Source: Baylisascaris procyonis
Taxonomy: Eukaryota > Nematoda > Chromadorea > Rhabditida > Ascarididae
Assembly: GCA_037389465.1 (NCBI GenBank)
Contig: JAZARR010000146.1
Span: 5,054,001-5,118,000 of the forward strand
Length of the DNA: 64,000 nucleotides
Direction of reading: 5' to 3'
Part shown: positions 1 through 12,100 of the stretch, piece by piece
Layout: the number at the start of each line of letters is the position of its first letter
How positions within the stretch are numbered: position 1 is the stretch's first letter
Position numbers and translations under genes: made by a program
The notes under the pieces: model-generated
Seen by the model: only the letters and a program-made list of their open reading frames with translations
Database searches by the model: none
What the model was told of the DNA's origin: nothing

Positions 1-1949
1 CTTCTGGTAACATTGAAGTTTGTGTACGTATTTGTTTCTCTGGTTATGATTTTTTTTATCACTTCAGCTGGATGGGGAAGAGAGGAGGATTGCAGTGCAG
101 TCGCAGGTGAATCGCTGATATGTCATTCTTCTCTGCCTCCCACTCAGCGGGAGTGTCGATTTTTTTTCTGCGGAATCTTGCTGCGGAAGTGCTTTTGAAA
201 AGTCGTTTGGTTACCCTCTTGCGTGATTTAGGCTATGGAAGGTTGATAGTTTCGTGTCTGCTGTTCTGTTTTACCAGTTCTGGTTTTTTCTTGTAAATTG
301 TTTCTATGAAATACATACGAGAAGTTATTTGGCCTCCTTATTATAGAGGAATGAGGGGTGTTGAATTCGGGGTTTAACGTTTTTCACGTAAGTTTCATCG
401 GGGCACGGGTTTATGAGTATGCCACTCTATGATTTTTTACTTTGACAGCTATTTGGTTTGGGCGTGTGACTGTTCTGAAAGCTGTAAAGCATTGTTATGC
501 GGTGCCATATTCGGTACTGTTCGAAGTAGAGTGCAGGCGTTGAGGCGGGCCACGGACGCGGGCAATATGCTGCCATTCTGGCAAGCTGTCAATTTCTCTG
601 TTATAGGTGTTGTCGTCTAGTGTGTAAGCGGGCCCAGTCGCGGTGACTATGCATCGTGGCCGTCTGTCCACTCACGCATGGCCCGTGTCGCCTAAAGAAG
701 CGGATCTGATTGTTTTTTTTTTTTTTTTTTGCTTATTCTGTTTATTGCATATTTATTGTGGTGAGTCTGTTGCGACGTATCTGCGCTGGTGGCACTTCGC
801 TGTGTACCTGTGTGTGTCGCAGGAAGGAATAAATATTTCTAATGCGATTCTTTTCTGCTTTCCCCCAGTATGCTTGTAATCTCTATTTTAGAATCGTCTA
901 GGGAAGACGAAGTGGATGATAGATTTAGAGAGACTTGTTTTGCTTTGGGGGTTGGGTTGTGGGCTGTAAACAGGTTGCGTGCGGTACGGATCTTGCATGG
1001 CACCATTGTGCAAATTAGAGGAAGGACTGGGATGCTGGATGTGGCTGTCGAGGAAACTGTGCTAGAAAGGTGGAGAAGTACCTTTTAGCATTATCATCGC
1101 GAACGCTAAGTGAGGAGCTGAGGATTGCATTGTTTAAGCGTGAATATTTTTAAGGGAAAGTCCGAGTAGGTGGATCAGATTTTCAAGAAAAAGAATTTTC
1201 GGATTTGGCGGTGATCTATCACTAAACAAAAGAAGGGGTAGTTGGGTTATTCGCATCCGCGATCGTTTTCAATACGGACACTGATGATTAGTGCAACATG
1301 CGTTGATGAAGAATATTGCAGCAATCGCAACTTTCAACATTTGGGGGTAGGTTTCCGTCTGCGATGGTGTGGCTGGTCGATAGTGAAGAAAAGTGCAACA
1401 AAATTAGTGAGACTGCAGCAACGGTATTCATAAAATTCATCAAGTCGTTCGGCAGACGAGTGGATACAGCCTTAAGTTCGTGCCCTGGAAATTTCACTCA
1501 CTAGTTCAGATGACTTGTGAGAGTCACCAAGCGCGTTTAATGCTCCTCTTAAATGCTCCTTACGGCTATTCTACCCTCCGTTTTCATGCTGGTATTATGA
1601 CTGGTGGCACGGCTCATACTAGTAGATACACCAGGCGGAAAGCTTCAATATTAAACGCTGATAGCAGGCATACTGAACATAGATTGGTATTACTGGGCCG
1701 CCCTGTTTGTTAACAAGCGCTTGAAGCGTCTTTCTATCAGATAATGGAGTAATTCATATATCGAACCTGCATTACCTGTGTCGGTGAATATAATATAAGT
1801 GTACTTCTGTGAGATGGTGATAAGTTGTAGAGTAAAAAGCTTGATAGGCTGTCATCGATTCTGTTTTTTTCGAAGACAATACTGTGTCACTAAGTGAGGC
1901 ACCTGGTGTATAGAAATGCAACACTCGAGCGAATTATAAACAACTGGAA

Positions 1950-2018
1950 GACAACGATTCACATCGGATTGGCTATCGTCGCGACAGGGCATTAGCCAAT
2001 TCGATGTGAAAGGCTGTC
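1950..2018. other. Imperfect hairpin, pre-miRNA-sized
   Basis: The segments 1958-1975 and 1993-2010 are reverse complements over 18 positions, except for one pair that would be G-U in RNA. The loop is 17 nt. Outside this stem 1950-1953 can pair with 2015-2018 across a small internal loop. Total length is about 69 nt, the size of an animal pre-miRNA. Nothing shows that it is transcribed; it could equally be the remains of a small inverted-repeat element. Confidence 0.4.
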
Positions 2019-4628
2019 GCTGTTGTTTTCCTTTTGAATACAGATGTCCATTTCTGCAGATATGCCTTCCCTTTTGCTCAGTCCCTTTGTGCCAGCTCTC
2101 ATTGCAGTTCAAACGCCTTTAAGCCCAGAGCCTGATTTAGCGCCACTGACAACGCTTAAACAACAGCGCAACCATCCGCGCCCCCCAAACCAAAGGATCA
2201 CGCACAGCCCAACTCCTTCTCACGCGCACGCCTGGACTTCACGCGCAATTTTGCCTCCCAGCGCCCCTGGACTCCCATGAGGACGATGCGGCACACACAG
2301 CCCTGAAATATCCGACGGAAGCCCTGAAGCACTTGCTGCATTCTCTTGGCGCAAAGAATGTCGACTGGGTTGGAAGGAATCGCGCTAGAGAAGAAAAGAA
2401 AATGTCTAGCCAATAAACATGACAGTCACAAGTTGAGTACGCCTCAGTTTAATAGGAATTGTGAGTTTCATTGAGCGCAAAATAATATAAACGTCGCGTT
2501 TAAAGACCACGAAGACTTCCATAGACAAATGTGGTGAGGTATTTTTATTTATTTATTGATCAGTTTAAATAAATTATTCACAATAAACGTTCGAATCTTT
2601 TCTCATCTCAGCAACTACATAACAATTTATCTACGCTTGTCGGGCAATTTAACACAATCGGTTATACCATTCCACCCGTTGTTACCTTTAAGTGTCAATC
2701 CATGAATATTTACACTCAACGTTAACCGTTCTCTATATTCGCCTTCTTTGTGTAGCAGAAGTTTGCAAACTTCGGCTCGCTCTTTCTATTGCACATTTGA
2801 GATGATAGATCATCTCGAAATGTAGGGTGGCCCAGAAGTAGTAATGCGTTGTTCCGCAATCGATATCTTCGTTACGCTTTCGCGTTCTATGCCAGTTTTT
2901 CTCCATTCTGGTAGTCCATTAAATTCTTACTTTTTAGGACGGAATGAGTTTTAGCAGGTGCTCGCTACAAGAGGGCATTTTGAAGGTAAAATGTTATTAC
3001 AAATATGAGAACTTCGCCGAAGCTGTCAGACATCGGCCTGAGCACTTTTTTACACCATCGCCGGATTCCAGAGTGATCGAGGCCACTGTCACTAATTTTG
3101 AAAAAAAAGAAGGGTACTGTTGAGGATGCACTTCGCAATGGAGGGCAGCAGTCCACCGAATCAGAAGAAAGAAAATCCCATATTTTAGGCTGAGTGAGTG
3201 CACTGAGCTCCATGGCGCTCAGGCATTCATCAGTGTTTATTATAACGTTTAATCACTATGACTGTATTCAAAACGTCTCCATAAACAACACTCGGCTACT
3301 TCTTTTCCACCCTGCATTGCATACGAATGCGTAAGGCGTAATCATCAGTAAATACGTACAATCAGGTAGATGATTCGTTAGGTGAATGGCGCAAATGGCG
3401 TCAGGTAAATACTTCATCAAATCAACCAAAGTAATCATCTTGATATATTAAAGCTATAAAATAATGAGGCAATGTACTAGTTAGATACCATGTTTGCAGT
3501 ATTAAAATTATCTTCGAGCAATAATGACAGACGTGGTCTTGCTTTGTGTAGTGCATACTGCTACGGTAGATGGCTCATTTGGGGAGGCTTATTTTCGAGA
3601 AAGGTATTAGTCTATTATTGTCTTGAGGTAGAAGATGATGATCGAGATGTGCAGCAGGTGCGATTAAGTGGACCCATTATTCGGTGGGTTGACAGGGTGC
3701 TTTTGCGAGGGCGGGGTGTGCCCGTAGCTGTCGTGTGCCTGAGGGCTATCGAATATGGGTCAGTATGCGCGAAATGGCCGGCTGGTTCAACGCACTCGGC
3801 CTTGACCCAACCCTTATATCGGCCAATCGAGAGAAATCCATTGAACAGTCACAGTTCATTATTGACAGTCGCTGTTGCGTGCGTTTCACGTTCCTCTTTA
3901 TTGAAAGCTTGCCGCTTTAGCTAACTGAGCTGAACTCGATGATTTAAGTACAGAATCCTATGGTGAACGGTTGCTGGAAAGACAGCCACCTTCGATTATT
4001 AGGCTCTAACTCTGAAAAAAAAAGAAGAGATAAACGAATAATATGGAGCTAATAATACTTTTTCAAAATGAAATCTTTCGAGCACTGATTTCAGTCAATG
4101 TTTCTTAATTGCCTCAGTTTCTGCTACTAAAAAATATTTCTGCAAGTTTCTAAAGCAGTAGCCTCATAGAAGTAATCACGATCATCGGCTTCGTCTTCCG
4201 TACGCTGAATTAGTCTCTCCGTTATGAATCATACCCAACCTCTCGCTCGCTTTCCGACGACCCAATTCGTCGGTTCGTTTAGTGCGCAGAAATAGGCAAC
4301 GTTTGTGCAGTCAATCCTCGTCCTCCATTCTTTAAAGAACAACTTTTTGTACTGTTCTTGTTATTATTGGACCTATGACGTCAAGCTGCATATGATTTCT
4401 TTCATTAGAAAAAAAGTTTGTGCTGTGATTTCAGTTAACTACCAGATCATACGTGATTTATACCTGTGATTATTGTACACGCATCGAAAGTGTCTTCAGA
4501 TCGCAGTAAACTTTTCCACCTCTCAGCTGCGTTAGGATTAAACGTTTTATGGATGAGCCACTACTGGTCACAAAGTTAACTGTCTTCAGACCGGTTGCTT
4601 ATCTAAACTCGCATCTATAAGAGATAAT

Positions 4629-4673
4629 ACTTTGCGTTTGTTGGAGCAATAAAACTTTGCGTTTTTTGGAGCA
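4629..4673 (+). repeat. Direct repeat pair upstream of gene A
   Basis: Two 20-nt copies (4629-4648 and 4654-4673) differ at one base and have a 25-nt period. They end 60 nt before the start codon of gene A. They could be a duplicated regulatory site or simple slippage; the sequence does not decide. Confidence 0.6.
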
Positions 4674-4723
4674 TCTTATGATATCAACTGTTTCTTGGAA
4701 CGTGCTAACACTAACACAACGGA

Positions 4724-4730
4724 GTTTTAG
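4724..4730 (+). promoter_or_regulatory. Candidate trans-splice acceptor for gene A
   Basis: The sequence GTTTTAG ends two bases before the start codon at 4733. A 3' splice site this close to an ATG, with no good upstream coding exon, is the usual arrangement for nematode spliced-leader addition. An ordinary cis intron in the 5' UTR is the alternative. Confidence 0.5.
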
Positions 4731-4732
4731 CA

Positions 4733-7700
4733 ATGTTGCTGTTTATTGGTTTGTTACTTGTGGCATTCACATCTGCCGAATTGGATCCAAGCGACAGACC
4801 TGTTGTGATCCGGCTGCAACCTCAACCGCGTCGGCCGAACTTCATGAAAGAAGTTATTCCTCCAAAGTCGGTACAACTCGCCGCACAACCAGCCACTACT
4901 AAGTTAGCCACAACGATTCCAGCACTGTTGCTTTCCAGTCCCCCAACTATTGCACCTCCAGGAGCTCATCAGCCCGTCATTATGCAGGTTTCATTTTTTC
5001 CCACATACACAGCGAAGTTTTGAGATTTGCAAAAGCTTTCTGCTGAAAAAATTTCTTGGTGGTTTTAAAGTGGTCATCAAGCTTTTTTCTCAGAGTACTT
5101 TAGCAGAGAAAGTATAAATGAGCGATGCTACAGTTGGCTATTAACTCTCAATTAATGTGCCTATGAATTGCACATATCCGCCTGCAGCAGAACGCATTGC
5201 TGACAGATTCTTTATTGTTTGAAATATTGGGTCACTTACGCATTGAAAACTGCAAACATTCAATCTAAGAAAGTGTCTTAGGTGACAAAAGATTGAAAAA
5301 AGGAGAAGAAATACTGAATTAAAAGAGGACAAAATGACGGATCTCGGTGTGTTTGAAAAAGTATAATGATTTTAGAGCAGACGGGCAGCCTCAAAACTTC
5401 TCAATAAATTTAACGTTGATATGTCAAAAAAGGGATTCTCTTTGATTTGAAATATCCAACAATTCATTTATTTACTGTCGATTATATCTGCAGTTTTTAT
5501 TGTGGACTAGGACATTTTTCACTAAAGTTGACATAGTTGGCCACTATGATCGCGTCCTTCACTTTTGGTTTTCCTAATGTGATTTTTAGATGTGGCTTAC
5601 AGCAACATTGTTAGTGCTTCTAATTTTGATAATAAGATTTCTACACACTTAAATTCTTCGATAATTCACGTCTGAGTTATGCAAAGATTATCTTTTTAGT
5701 CCGCTGCACCAGGGCAACAGTTCGTACCTCGTGAGATCGTCACACCACCGCCCCCTCCACCAATCAATATCCCAACTGATGTTCAGAATCAGTTGATTAA
5801 ATTCTTTGGCTTGGACAGTTTTGGTATTCCAGGACTCACCGGCAATCATCCAAATGGTTTTGCGGGAGCCATTCAGGTTCATTTGATGTTGTTTGCAATC
5901 TTGTTCTCAGTTTTCAGCAGAAAATTGTTACCGTTTTGTCGAAAATATTCCTTTGAAAAAAAGCAGAACTCTGAAAGTTCCTCGCTTAGGTACATTATTT
6001 CTTGAACGCTTTTTCAGGAATTGCGAGCAGCTGGCTTCCCAGTGCAAGGATTACCATTCGAACATGCAACCGGCGGTGCTGCGCCACAGGCGCCGCAATC
6101 TGGTCTCTTTTACGTCCTTCCATTTCTTTAATTTCTGAGGCAGATTTTGTTGTCACTTACGCCTTTGTAATAAGTGACCACTTTTTCGACTATACAGTAT
6201 TGCCGAAATTGAAAACTCTGATAAGAAGCCTGAATGAGGAGTTAAAGTTCCCATTGTTTGGACGGATGGGCCTAAACCTTTGACTAATCGGCCGAATATT
6301 GACTGATCATCGACAATAATCACAAACAGTGGGGCATCGAAACTTTAATACTAGAATGAGGATCAGCAAAATGAGTCATTAAAATGTATTTGAAAAGGAC
6401 TCACATTAACCTGCACTGGTTCTCAGTGAAGTAGATTACAACGATGCAACAACGTCATCGCGGAATAGAATTTTGACGTGATGTATGCATCAATTTCAGA
6501 CGTTCTCACGCAAGCAAATCCAGCATTCGGTAACCAGCTTAACCAATTGTATAATGAGGCAAGCGGACCGACCAGTTATCATGGAGCAGGCAATGTACCC
6601 CTTCCAGAAGCAACTCCTGGCGAAAATGGACTAATTGGGCTGCTTTCCAGCTCTATTAAGAAGCTTGTACAAGATTGTTAGTTTTCTTCTTTACCGGATA
6701 GTGGTATTCTCTCACATTAGATTTCGGCGTAGAATTTCGAGAACTCCATTTATGCAAATTTCATTAGGATAATATTAGAAGTGAAGCGTAAGAATCCACT
6801 TCCAGACTATTGCGGGTTTTTTAAAATGTACATCCTCAGTGTCCCATTTGCGGATATTGCATTTTGAATATCCTGTTTGCAATAAATTCAAAAAAAAACC
6901 AATTCTTAGCTGGCGTCGCTGATGCGATCTCGTCGGGTATCCCGACTGTACTCGGAACTCGATCATCGGACGGCGTCGCATCGCACTCAACAGATGCTGA
7001 GTCACTCTCGGCGGACGCAGCAGCACAGTCACCATCAGGTAGTGGCATCCGTAGGCAGCCAAGTGCCACACAGAGGGCGCTATCAGGAATAGCGGCTGCA
7101 CTTGGAGCTGGCGGCAATGGGCCAACTCATGCTGGCTTGCCGCGTATTCCGGGCATTCCTCTCCTCCCAGGCGGTATACCTAGAAACGCTCAAGGTCAGA
7201 TCGATGTCGTCCAACTCATCGGTACGCTTTTTCAATTTTCCAAGATAAGATTCAAGCCCATAGGCGATAGCTTTTCAAGTATGCTGAAGCTGAATTGATA
7301 GTCCTTCGCTCGATGGTTCGTTGTTCACTAATGACCACATTTGCAATTTCTTGTGTCTCTCCTCCCCCCCTCTCCCCCGCTTCCTCAGGTGCATTCTCAA
7401 CTGTGAAAGAGGATTCCTCGCAGGGTGTCTTTTTATACTGGAGCTAAGGATCCGAAATAACGGCCTAGATGGCCAGTGAGGTTTGCGTTTCGTCCAGAGC
7501 CGACCGTAATAGTTTTTTAAGGATGTTGAAACGGTTTATAGGATCGATAACACGACGTATCTCTAACGGAACGACGATTGCTGATGTATTGCCACCAGAA
7601 CAGCTTCAGACACTTGCTGACAACGTAACTGATGCCTTGTTGCCGTCGACACCAGAGAACTTCGACTTGCACAAGTTCATGGGCCGATGGTTCGAAGGAA

Positions 7701-8690
7701 TCAATAGTCCACGTGCTACCGAACAAAGATGCGTCGTTCATCACTGTGAGGCGTATTTTGTTACTTCTAGAATGTTTTCCAGCATCCCTTTTTATCTTTT
7801 ATGTATACCATCGGCAAGTGCAGGGAACCCTGTATTTAACCTCGAATTTAAATTTTTAAATTGGTCTGTTGAAGGAATCTACCGCTTTGGAGTAGTAGTG
7901 ATGAGGAGAGGTTTTTGGAGAACAAAAAGTTAGTAAAGATAGAACAGAAATGAATAATTGCATATAGCATTTGGAATCCTGATTCAAGCATTTGTAATGA
8001 GAAGAGCAAAAATTTGTGGAGATATTGTTGCAGATGGTGGCCTAACGAAGAACGATAAGACAGCCACATTTACGGCGTTAAAAATTTACCGCGAGGGCAG
8101 TGAATTTGGACCCGTACGCTATTCAATTGGTTATGCGTTCCGAGGTGGCAACAAAGATACGATGCTTCAGTTACACAGCTCGGAAACTTCTGACGCACAA
8201 CCATGTTAGTACTTTTGTTTTATTCTCTTATATCTATCTTTCTTGTCATATTTTATATATTTTTACGGTTAGATCAAGTATTTTGTCATCGATGACCAGA
8301 TATCGAGAAAAGCAAGAGCAATCTTTTTTTCAGCGAAATTCTGAATGTTAGCCTAGTTAAAATATTTCAAATTTTGAAGATCGAAATCATTCTCATATTT
8401 CAGTCTGGATTTACAAGCTTGGCCCAGAAGGAAAAGACCCGTTCGGCAATGCTCAGTACGAATGGGCAGTGGTGTCGAACTGGGTGAAGTATCCGGTGAC
8501 AGTGCTCGTTCGTGATCCGGACACCTTCAAAGCAAAATACGAAGTTGAGGTATTACGATGGTTGGAAGATCAAGGTTTCATAAACGGCTTTATTCGTGCT
8601 TTCAATATGCTGCAGCCGGCCAGTTATAGCTCATGTCAATATGCCGACAGCACGTTCGAGGTATTCGGCCCAAGCAAACGTCTTACATAA
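4733..8690 (+). CDS. Gene A: secreted lipocalin-related protein, long N-terminal extension
   Basis: Nine exons join in phase: 4733-4987, 5700-5876, 6018-6102, 6500-6676, 6910-7221, 7389-7424, 7542-7745, 8034-8204, 8404-8690 (1704 nt, 567 aa). The protein starts with a hydrophobic signal peptide (about residues 1-15). A roughly 330-residue Pro-rich, then Ser/Ala/Gly-rich, region follows. The C-terminal lipocalin-like domain begins at the G-R-W motif (395-397), with Cys411, an RDP motif at 509-511 and Cys550; the two Cys probably form a disulfide. Small splits such as exon 6 (36 nt) were accepted because phase and splice sites agree. Unlike genes B-D, no intron follows the G-x-W motif, and the last coding exon is undivided. 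The family matches nematode LPR proteins, which bind lipid-like ligands or organise apical matrix; the ligand here is unknown. An in-phase donor at 6102 (GTCTCT) is weak, so exon 3's end is the least certain junction. Confidence 0.85.
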
Positions 8691-8823
8691 GTGTTTCTGC
8701 TCATCTTGTTTTCAAATATTGCACATTCCAGTGTTTGTTTATAGAAAGACGAGTGAAATATTCCATTATTGTATGAATGTGATAAATATGCTCACCTATT
8801 GCATTTTCGTAACGCATTGAAGT

Positions 8824-8829
8824 AATAAA
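8824..8829 (+). terminator. Polyadenylation signal of gene A
   Basis: An AATAAA hexamer lies 134 nt after the stop codon of gene A and about 360 nt before the presumed 5' splice-acceptor of gene B. It is the first canonical hexamer after the stop. Confidence 0.6.
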
Positions 8830-9195
8830 TCTAATCACTGAGCATGCTGCCTCAAACGAAATATGGCAATGTGACGAATCTGCTTATTGGCAGCAAAATG
8901 AGTGTCATGAATATAATATTGACATCGCATCCAAAAACGATGATATATAGGCAGGAAATGGAAAAAAAGGAGTGCTGAAATGAAAGCCGTTCGTATCGGA
9001 AAATGGAGCATAAAAATGATAGACAACATAGATGGATTCATCAATAGGTGGGACGATTGGGAAAGTGGCGTAAGGTCAGTGTTTCAAGGTCTCATTTTGA
9101 GACCACAGAGAAAGGGCGTAGATGCAGGGGTCAATAACCGAGGGGTAGCGAACAATCGCCGTTTGCGCTTTCGAATCAGTGGTTCACAGCACACG

Positions 9196-12100
9196 ATGCA
9201 AGCCGCTCTTCTCCTTCTAGCTCTTGCCAATGGCGTTGCTGCGATCGGTGAAAATCCGGTAAGCCCTCACATTTGCGTATTCTTAACTGGCTCTGCCTAC
9301 TCATCAGCTTTCTCGATTAGTAAGAATGTTTTATAATTTTAAAACATATTTTGCATGCCTACTTCACTAGACACCTTATGTATTTACGATATTGCAGTGA
9401 GGGATTCAAACTAATCGCAAAAGTCCTTAAATAGCCATTGTATACAGACGTAATCTGCGATAGTAGTTGAAAGCCATCAGTTTACCGCATCTTAAGCTGT
9501 ATTTACTTGAAGCGTAAAGTTGCGAATGAGTCACTTATTTTCTGCAGCTGGTACGTCAAAATATGCACTTTCAATGTTCATTATGTAGTAGCAGAGTTAA
9601 AACACAAATGTGCAATATACAATAGGATGTTAAGATTCTTTTGGCTTTCACTTTGAAGCAATAATAGTCTAGCCAAAACGATTTTTCGTAGCCAAATTGT
9701 TTTCTTTGGCCATTACTGCTTGAAATTCTAAGGTTTTCGCTCGTTCATAATAGATTTTCTAATATCTATTAAGCGGTAGCTACTCGCCTAAAAATTCGAT
9801 GAGTTGTGCAGTTAATTCATGCAACAATATGCGTTAATCGGCCATATGCCTGTGTCGCACAAAGATAAGTGGTAGACTTCTGTGAATGAGGGCTGGAAAA
9901 TTTAGAAAATATTTCAGAGCTCAAGTTTCTTAAGCACATATATATGTTTTATAATTTCGAGAAAGTTTCTTCGATAAACGAACATCGATAAACATCATGA
10001 ATAAATTCAATGGAAAATAGATGCAAAGTTATTCAAAATTGGTGATTGTGAAAATGCGAAACAAACGTTAGAACAAATCTTTGTTCAAGCTGTGGCGATC
10101 ACTAAGCATAAACAATTCTTGAAGATCCTGAAATTGCATTTCTCGCCTCGCAAATGACTTCTAAATTATGCTGCTTGGTACATGTATCCCAGTTACATGC
10201 TTGGTTATACCTCGTTTCTCAAGTTTTTTTGTCTAAAAAATGATGCAAGAGCATAAATTTGCATTTTTTTTTTAAACGATCGCTCTCTGTTCAGTTTATA
10301 GAAGCATTTGCACCACATCTGCGCAATTATGATGATGGTGCTTCTGTTGTATGATTTTGAAGTATGCTATAATGTCGTTGGTTGTAACGTTAGTCGAATT
10401 AGATCGCTATACCCTTTCCCTAACCAGCCATTCAGAAAATGCAATTAATATAATTTATTACAGTTTTAATTTCAGTTCTATCCCGTCGCACAGACGAGGT
10501 TTCACGAATATATGCATATGCTTCATAGAGAATCAATGCTAAAAATCGCTACAACGTTACTGGCACAATAACGTTGTAGTTTTGTGCTTTTGACAAATAA
10601 TTTTTTGTCAGTGGTACCATCTTCTCATGGAGTTGAAAGTAGTGTGGAAGTGAGATCATTACTATAGGCAAAACGAAATCCAAGAAATTTATTCTGCTGG
10701 ATGTGGCAGCAGTTTTTGTTTCATTGCAAACTGATGTCAAAGAAGATGGTTACAATAATTTTATTCTATCAAATGCGGCATTTTAACTACAAAGTGTGGA
10801 GAAGTTTCCTACATATGGGAAAAATTCGGGACGAAAGAATCGATTTAAAAGATATTAACTAAAATAATTCACATCAACACATAAGAAATGAACGGCCGCT
10901 AAAGACGAAAGCACATTTGCCGCATATTTCAATTTAAGTGAAACCTAGTAATTAAGGTGCAACCATTATCCACTAGCAAAATGAGTCCGTAATCCGCTGC
11001 ACCGAATCAATTTCGTGATATGTTGGCTTACTAACGTTGGAAAACTCATGAAGATTCCTCAGTAAAAGTGATAGTTTGCTTAAATATCAACCTACTCCTT
11101 TTTGGCCGCCAGAATCTATTTGCATCGGAGAGTTTTGCCGCCTAAACGAACTAAAATAGCGCAACGCTTACGAAAAAACTCCAAATGAAGAGGTGTCAAC
11201 GTGAGGTTACCTAAAATACAGGGCAAACGAAAGACATTTGATGAGACTCGTCGTTAAAGAACATATTTCTTTGATAGTTCCACCCTCTCTCTTAACCTTC
11301 TCACCTTTACGCAAATCCCCGACAGTCTACGTTCGTTTAGAGAGATGCAGACACCAGAAACTTCCTTTTATAAATGAATTGTCACCTCAAGCATAGTCCC
11401 GTCTCTGCTATAATCTAACTGACACACTGAATTCGGAAGACTGCCAGCAAGTTTGAGGTGCACGAAATATTTTAACAATCCATAAACGAGCATATGTCCA
11501 AAACGAACGCATTCACTGATATTCCATTCTACTTTTCTCTAGAATATACGTCCGCTTTCAAATGTGCAAGTGACATTCTTTTCTCTTCCCATATGCCTCT
11601 CAGATATACGCCTGTCTTGTAAACTTTACAGGCTATGCGCCTCACAGCTTAAAAAGTGGGCAGTGCGGTATGACGAACTAATGCAACTTCTAAGAAAACG
11701 CGCTCGTCAATGAGAAGTTCAAATAAATTAGTAAAAATTATTTCTGTCGCGACCACCCACGAAGACTGCCTGCATCTCTTGCCACTGCAACACCTCTCGC
11801 TAAATAGGAATTCGACGAGTGCATATCCGGCCGATAATGTCACGTACCCGCTGAGTTCAGATTTGTAAAGCAATTCATTTTGAATTACTCACCACATACT
11901 CTTAAAATGATGGCAGACAACAACCATACTAAAACAACTGCAGAATAAATTAGTTTCAATCTTCGATTGCCCAATGTAATATTTCTAAGATTATGATATA
12001 TTCACTTCGTCATTTGACTGTTCGTTGCACGTGACCATAGTTATCATATTTCGTATAGAAAGTGCAACTCTTGGTCTACCTGCTGTAAGGGGGAATGGAA

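Larger units (their letters stand above)
1..4732. other. Upstream region without a recognised gene
   Basis: No gene could be assembled here. The first 1.1 kb is rich in T and G on the + strand. It holds one exon-like signal, a good polypyrimidine acceptor ending near position 868, followed by an open frame to 1088 with no recognisable domain. Short open frames at 3490-3924 (+) and 2198-2413 (-) have no recognisable motif or splice context and look like chance. A hairpin lies at 1950-2018 and a 20-bp direct repeat at 4629-4673, both listed separately. Confidence 0.6.

Noticed and set aside
3490..3924. 144-codon + strand open frame
   Set aside because: No signal peptide, domain or supporting splice site; odd composition suggests chance.
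5141..5332. 63-codon minus-strand open frame inside gene A intron 1
   Set aside because: Short, with no domain, and within a well-supported intron on the other strand.
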